This document shows, in pieces, positions 5,642 to 5,817 of a DNA stretch of 5,817 nt (its first letter is position 1; every line of letters starts with the position of its first letter). The notes beneath the pieces are model-generated. The model had not been told where the DNA came from, made no database searches, and was given only the letters and a program-made list of their open reading frames with translations. Made by a program: the position numbers and the translations under genes. Location: the NCBI GenBank assembly GCA_030154385.1, contig JASKJZ010000177.1, forward strand, positions 1 through 5,817, in the 5' to 3' direction. This DNA is from Clostridiales bacterium (GTDB lineage Bacteria > Bacillota_A > Clostridia > Lachnospirales > Lachnospiraceae).

Positions 5642-5817
5642 ATGGAACAGTATAGCGGAAAATCAATTTATCAAAAAATTGTGACAGGGCCTATTTTTTA
5701 TTATGAAAAAAGGGAAGCAGTTGTGAAACGAAAGCACATTGAGGATGTTGAGGCGGAAAAGCAACGTTTTCTAGCAGCGAAAGTGGAAGCAATCCGTCAG
5801 CTCTCTGGTTTGTATGC
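5642..5817 (+). CDS. PTS enzyme I (phosphoenolpyruvate-protein phosphotransferase), N-terminal fragment
   Basis: The reading frame is open from ATG to the right edge (58 codons and two bases), so the gene is cut by the window. Enzyme I takes phosphate from PEP and gives it to HPr. The start shows the usual pattern of the N-terminal domain: YSGKSIYQKIVTGPIFYY (4-21) matches the K/SxxxGxAxGxxxxx opening strand, followed by VKRKHIEDVEAEKQRF (28-43), the first long helix of the family (typically V...EDVEAEIARF). The phospho-histidine and PEP-binding domain lie outside the window. Its position just after HPr supports the call. It is too short here to judge whether the enzyme is complete. Confidence 0.85.
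   Translation, partial: MEQYSGKSIYQKIVTGPIFYYEKREAVVKRKHIEDVEAEKQRFLAAKVEAIRQLSGLY

Noticed and set aside
1..5817. CRISPR arrays, tRNA/rRNA genes, insertion sequences or attachment sites
   Set aside because: No spaced repeats, cloverleaf-like segments, transposase genes or terminal inverted repeats were seen; coding density is high and uniform.

Overview
The window looks like a low-to-moderate GC Firmicute, most likely a Clostridia/Lachnospiraceae-type gut anaerobe. This is inferred from AT-rich intergenic DNA, strong AGGAGG-type ribosome binding sites, GTG starts, and PTS and DeoR proteins of Firmicute style. All recognisable genes lie on the + strand, with short gaps or overlaps, and form one sugar-utilisation locus.

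Layout. Positions 1-112 are non-coding and hold a hairpin that looks like a terminator for leftward (minus-strand) transcription. Positions 113-2388 encode a complete ascorbate-type (UlaABC/SgaTBA-like) phosphotransferase permease in the order EIIA, EIIC, EIIB. Positions 2389-2578 are a 190-bp gap with a perfect 13-bp hairpin, T tracts and a good sigma-70-type promoter. From 2579 there is a second block: a DeoR-family repressor, an UlaE-like L-ribulose-5-phosphate 3-epimerase, an unrecognised probable beta-propeller protein, an HPr, and the start of PTS enzyme I, cut by the right edge of the window.

How the parts fit. EI passes phosphate from PEP to HPr (His15), then to EIIA (His56), then to EIIB (Cys12). 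EIIC imports the sugar acid or sugar as it is phosphorylated. The locus therefore appears to carry its own whole phosphorelay, including the general PTS proteins that are normally shared by the whole cell. The HPr keeps His15 but has Gln in place of the regulatory Ser46, so HPr kinase should not be able to phosphorylate it there. The epimerase places the product in an L-xylulose-5-P/L-ribulose-5-P (ascorbate or related) route, and the DeoR protein is probably the local repressor.

Most interesting points: (1) a self-contained PTS with a Ser46-less HPr; (2) a conserved-looking but unrecognised cytoplasmic beta-propeller, translationally coupled between the epimerase and HPr, in a locus where the lactonase UlaG and the decarboxylase UlaD are not seen. 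The substrate is not proven by the sequence. Ascorbate is the best-known one for the family, but related EII systems of unknown substrate exist.
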